Source: Archegozetes longisetosus (Eukaryota; Arthropoda; Arachnida; Sarcoptiformes; Trhypochthoniidae). Taken from it: DNA of 64,000 nt. The stretch is from assembly GCA_018873245.2 (NCBI GenBank), contig JAEMBT020000005.1, forward strand, positions 10,738,001 to 10,802,000, written 5' to 3'. Positions 60,346 through 64,000 of this stretch are shown piece after piece. A program made the position numbers and the translations under genes. How positions within the stretch are numbered: position 1 is the stretch's first letter; each line of letters starts with the position of its first letter. The notes below the pieces were generated by a model. It searched no databases and had not been told where the DNA came from. It was given only the letters and a program-made list of their open reading frames with translations.

Positions 60346-62897
60346 TAGAGCATGAAATTTTTAAAAATTTTCATAACCTTAACCGCCTGCAACCGCCTGA
60401 TATGAAAACCGCAACCGCTCCTCATCCACTTCTAACTAAAATCGTCTAACCGCAAAATTAACCGCAAATAACCGTTTTGAATGAGTTTATTATTTGGTAT
60501 AAGTGTTAAAAACATTAAAATCAATCATCGTGAAGAATAACTTCTAAATTACGCAAAATAAGATCAAAATTGGACCTATTAAATAGCAATTTATCAATTT
60601 TTTCTGTACTAATACAAGATCTTTTGTCAGTTAATGTCATTCCTGCATAACTGAAATTACGCTCACTTGAAAGACTCGTGGCCGGTATAGAAAAGAGTCT
60701 ATGAGATATGGTACATAAACGAGGATATTCCACTTTGTTTTCTTCCCAAAATTTCAGAATTTTATCTTTTGAGTTGAATGGTGTCTCACTTTGTAAATAA
60801 ATATCTACTTCTGCATCTGATTGAGGGTTGATCGGACTGGCATCAATGAAATCTACTAAACAATCATCAAAATGGTCATTATCTTGTATAGGAACAGGTG
60901 TTATTGTTGTGTTGCATATTGAGATTTTATCCACCATTGATTTTAATAAGTTGATAGCAGAAAAACGTTCATCATCAGAACAAAGATTATTTAAACGCTT
61001 AAGTGGAGGAAAAAGCATAGTTGAAATGAGATGTAATTCTGTTGTCTTGAAATATTCTCTAAGGTTTTTGATAAACTTTTCTTTAAGAGTTTTGATTATA
61101 ATTGAGTCGTTGGCTTGATTTCCACACTCTTTAAGTAATTTAACTTTTGTTGGAATGACTAAATGAAATGTTGGTTTCGAATCATAGCATAAGTCGATCC
61201 TGTATTTATGAAATGGTGTCAATAATTTTATTAAATCGCACAGTAAATCAAAATCGATATTATTTAGGTGTTGTTCTATTATTTCATTAAAATTGGCTTC
61301 AGCTTTAAGGCATTTGAAATTTTCGTGAATAGAGTTGAGAAGACTTAGTCTACTGTCCCAAAGAACATCTATTGATTGCTTTAAAGTTGACTCCAGTTTG
61401 TGCTGTATTTCTGAACGTTTGATATAAGTTACCAAATCTTTGCTATGTTTCATGAGTGCGACAACTTCTTCAAGTTCTTTAACACCTTCGATGTCTTTAA
61501 AAGTGTGAGATTGTACCAAATTTAAGTCGTGTGAACTGCATGCAAACCATATTTCATTATTGAACGCCGATTTCATGGCCGATGCATTGTCTGTAACATA
61601 ATACTTGAGCACTTCTTTAATACTAAATTCATCAAAAATCTTTTTAACATCTGATTTGATTGTAGAACTCTTTTTATTTTCGGTGTAAAAAGTGGTTAAG
61701 ACCCTCGCCTTGATCTCGTCGTTTTTAATATACTGACAAGTGATTGTTAAATAACTATTTTTGCTGAGATCGTTAACCCAATGGTCACAAGTTACACCAA
61801 ATGCTTTTGCATTCTGCAATTCATTAATGACTAAAGTCTTCAATTTATCATATATTATGTCGGTATGTCTGGAGACAGTTCTTCCACTCGACAATAAATT
61901 TTCGACATTTACTTTGCCATAATTTGCGCCGATATTTATGAGTTCTTGAGCTAACAGGTTTGAAGCTTTCCCTTTCTATCATTGAAAATGGAATTAAATC
62001 TTTGGCTGAAGCGATTGATGCAATAGAGCTCAGTCTTGATTTAACCTTTTGAGGAATACTTCTTGAAGTGTGGGAAATAATAGCCTCTTTAGGATAATTA
62101 GATAATTTATGACCATTACATTTATGATTAATCAAATTACTGGTACCACTATAATGACCGCATTTAATAACACTCGGACATGACTTACATTTAGCGAAAT
62201 CTGTTTTATTTCCATCTAACAGTACTTTATAAAATTTATTCCAAGCAATACTTTTTGATTTAACTTCAATTAGAGAAACTCTCGAATCGTTATTATCAAG
62301 TAATCGTTTGATCAAGTCTTTGGTTTCGCTCTCTTTTTGTTGTTCACCCGCTTGTGTTTCAGATTTAGATTTAAAGTATTCACTGATTTTGACCTTTTTG
62401 TATTTAGCTCATTTTCTTCTGTGGCAACTTTTCTTTTAATGGTCGATTCACTCATTTTAAAGTTTTAAATTGAAGTCTATTAATGAATTTAATTAATTCG
62501 ATATTTCATTCTGACTCATGAGTCATGTTAGTAAAGGTTTACTCTATTTAAAGTTAGATTTTGCTTAATAAAAAACTTTAATACAGTTTAAAAACTAAAT
62601 ATTTTCCGATACTTGTGTGATTTAATTATTTGAATAAAAGCGCAATCTTTCGTACTTTAAAAAACTCATTTACTCTTTCAAAGTTAATGCGATCGTTGGT
62701 CTTTGAAAAGATCAGTATTTTTCAAAAGGAATTGACATATTTTATGCGGTTATTTTTATGCAGTCATTTTTATGCAGCACAATGACCTCAACCGCCCGCA
62801 ACCGCTGGCTCTTATACTCACAACCTCCAATGAACCAAGGATGCTGGAGGTTAACTGCGTCACAACCGCGGTTGAGGTTATGTTATGTCATGGTCTA
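60346..62897 (-). mobile_element. hAT-superfamily transposon, 2552 bp, with transposase
   Basis: Short inverted ends TAGAGCATGA (60346) and TCATGGTCTA (62897), one mismatch. Flanking 8-bp repeats GTCCAAAT / GTTCAAAT (60338-60345 and 62898-62905), one mismatch. Subterminal AACCGC-rich motifs occur at both ends (60380-60470 and 62785-62875), as is typical for hAT transposase-binding sites. It encloses a hAT transposase on the minus strand and is inserted in the second unit of the tandem duplication. Confidence 0.92.
60521..62456 (-). pseudogene. hAT transposase with BED zinc finger, two frameshifts
   Basis: An ATG at 62456 opens a short frame (MSESTIKRKVATEENELN). Near 62390 the frame shifts into the segment 62315-61848, which holds the BED zinc finger (WNKFYKVLL ... 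CKSC ... SNLINHKC). A second shift near 61965 leads into the long C-terminal frame ending at 60521. That part shows ELINIGANYGKVNVENLL, FGVTCDHWVND, YYVTDNASAMKSA and WFACSSHDLNL. It ends in the hAT dimerisation region (YPRLCTISHRLFSIPATSLS followed by SERNFS). It is about 640 residues in all, a normal hAT length, but the shifts make it inactive as read. Confidence 0.9.
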
Positions 62898-62905
62898 GTT
62901 CAAAT

Positions 62906-64000
62906 ATAGACTCAAGTGACATATTCCTATTTCCTATATTAAAGCTGATTTAAGATGATATAGATTTGAGATTGAACAAAATATTCAGTCTTGTGATGTA
63001 GCTCTAAGGTTTTCGCAAAGGATGTTCTAGAACAATCATTTCAGAGTCTCACACGAAAGTGGAGTCTAATGATTAAATCAAAGGGATTTGGTACTTTGAT
63101 GATGAAAAATAGGGCTGAATTTGATTGAATAGACTATTAGTTATATGACTTTTACGGTTACTCAAATTACAAGCGACACATCTCGAGATAGCACAGTCAC
63201 AGATTTTGCACAAAGTTATAACCTATTAAATAATATTTTGCGAAAAATCTCTGCAAACGAAGTGTTTACTCGATAGATATACCATTCCTTTAAGAATAAA
63301 TTAATCTAATCTATGAGGATTTGCTTGTTGAGGACAACCTCGAACGCATGGAGGAGACTACCTGTAATCAGGAACTAAATAGGAATAAGAGAGTTTATAG
63401 GTTTTTGACATCTATCTGACAGGTTCGTGATTAAATAAACTTCTTTTCACTGCTATATTTAATTTAGAAACGATTTATCGCAACTTCCATCATCAAAAGA
63501 AGATGAATTTCTATATAAAAATGTTTGACTCAAAATTGACAAATATTCTTTATACACAAGGATGAAAAAAGATTATAAAAACCTTTGGCTGGTTGTCGAT
63601 ATAGTTCAAGTAATTGTTTAACCGTTAACTGAAAATTTTTATTGCCGAAATACTACAGATTTTCTCAAGTCATCCATGGTAATAATTTGAATGTAATTCA
63701 ATTCTTTTTAATACTAACACTGAATGTTGTGAATAATCTATCGTCGTTCAAATCCAATAAAGCTAGCTCTTTTTGTTTTAACTGATTATTTCTCTTTCAC
63801 TTACCTTATATAAACAAAAAATGTGATATAAGTCAAATAGTTGATTTCAAAATGATCCAAAAGATCATTAGAAGCAGATAACAGAAATTCGAATTAAATA
63901 TAAACTTTGGGCTTTTGGACAATGAGTTAATTATATATATATATATTAGGCGAATATAAAAGTCGCTGATATAGTTAGAATTTCGTCGAACTTTGAGTAA
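62906..64000. other. Remainder of duplicated unit and window end
   Basis: To about 63810 this is the rest of the second tandem copy. Beyond it is AT-rich DNA with a short TA microsatellite at about 63930-63946. No gene recognised. Confidence 0.5.

Larger units (their letters stand above)
59224..63810. repeat. Tandem duplication of a unit of about 1.1 kb, second copy split by a hAT transposon
   Basis: Copy 1 runs from about 59224 to 60308. Copy 2 starts at about 60309 with the same 35 or so bases (GATATAAG-TCATAATATCGC), is interrupted at 60345/60346, resumes at 62898 and stays recognisable to about 63810. Identity is high with scattered substitutions and small indels. I see no gene in the unit. 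Confidence 0.85.

Noticed and set aside
1-64000. CRISPR arrays, operons, tRNA or rRNA genes
   Set aside because: None seen. The spliced genes and transposon types show this is animal nuclear DNA; short regular repeats here are microsatellites.

Overview
This window is eukaryotic, AT-rich nuclear DNA. It has spliced genes with GT-AG introns, many of them only 60-150 bp, TATA boxes, AATAAA signals, microsatellites and many class II (DNA) transposon remnants. The gene content is animal: SIPA1-like RapGAP, DEG/ENaC channel, ML-domain group 2 allergen-like protein, sushi-domain receptor and EB-like cysteine-rich membrane proteins. It fits an arthropod, most likely an acariform mite. The mite assignment is an inference, resting mainly on the Der p 2-like protein and short introns. 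No rRNA, tRNA, CRISPR or prokaryotic operon was recognised.

Layout. At 1.6-6.5 kb (minus) is a complete ten-exon SIPA1-like gene, including a 32-nt microexon. From 6.5 to 12.6 kb there is mostly nothing recognisable, apart from a decayed RCC1-repeat relic near 8 kb. At 12.7-15.1 kb (minus) is a short DEG/ENaC sodium-channel gene. From 19 to 33 kb is a group of small cysteine-rich genes: three EB-like single-pass membrane proteins (19.5 kb minus and intact; 23.7 kb plus and frameshifted; 30.0-32.7 kb plus, two exons) and an 82-residue secreted cysteine-rich protein (25.2 kb minus). A Tc1/mariner element lies among them at 27.8-29.2 kb. At 35.2-36.4 kb (minus) is an intact four-exon ML-domain gene, and at 40.8-43.2 kb (plus) an intact four-exon major facilitator transporter.

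From 43.5 to 48.6 kb is a wrecked second copy of the sushi-receptor gene that is intact at 56.1-58.1 kb. The wreck has been hit by a piggyBac-type MITE, a deleted Tc1-like element and two hAT-type non-autonomous elements. The intact paralogue shows the empty sites of two of these insertions. From 48.6 to 56 kb there are more hAT-type MITEs, hAT-like relics, an orphan two-exon coding fragment and a piggyBac-type MITE. The last 6 kb holds a foldback element and a tandem duplication of about 1.1 kb; the second copy is interrupted, 37 bp in, by a complete but frameshifted hAT transposon.

The intact genes look like independent single-gene units. The only family expansions visible are the EB-like membrane proteins and the sushi receptors. 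I did not find a convincing new multi-gene system. The best leads are the EB-like and small secreted cysteine-rich genes and the paralogue comparison that dates the transposon insertions.
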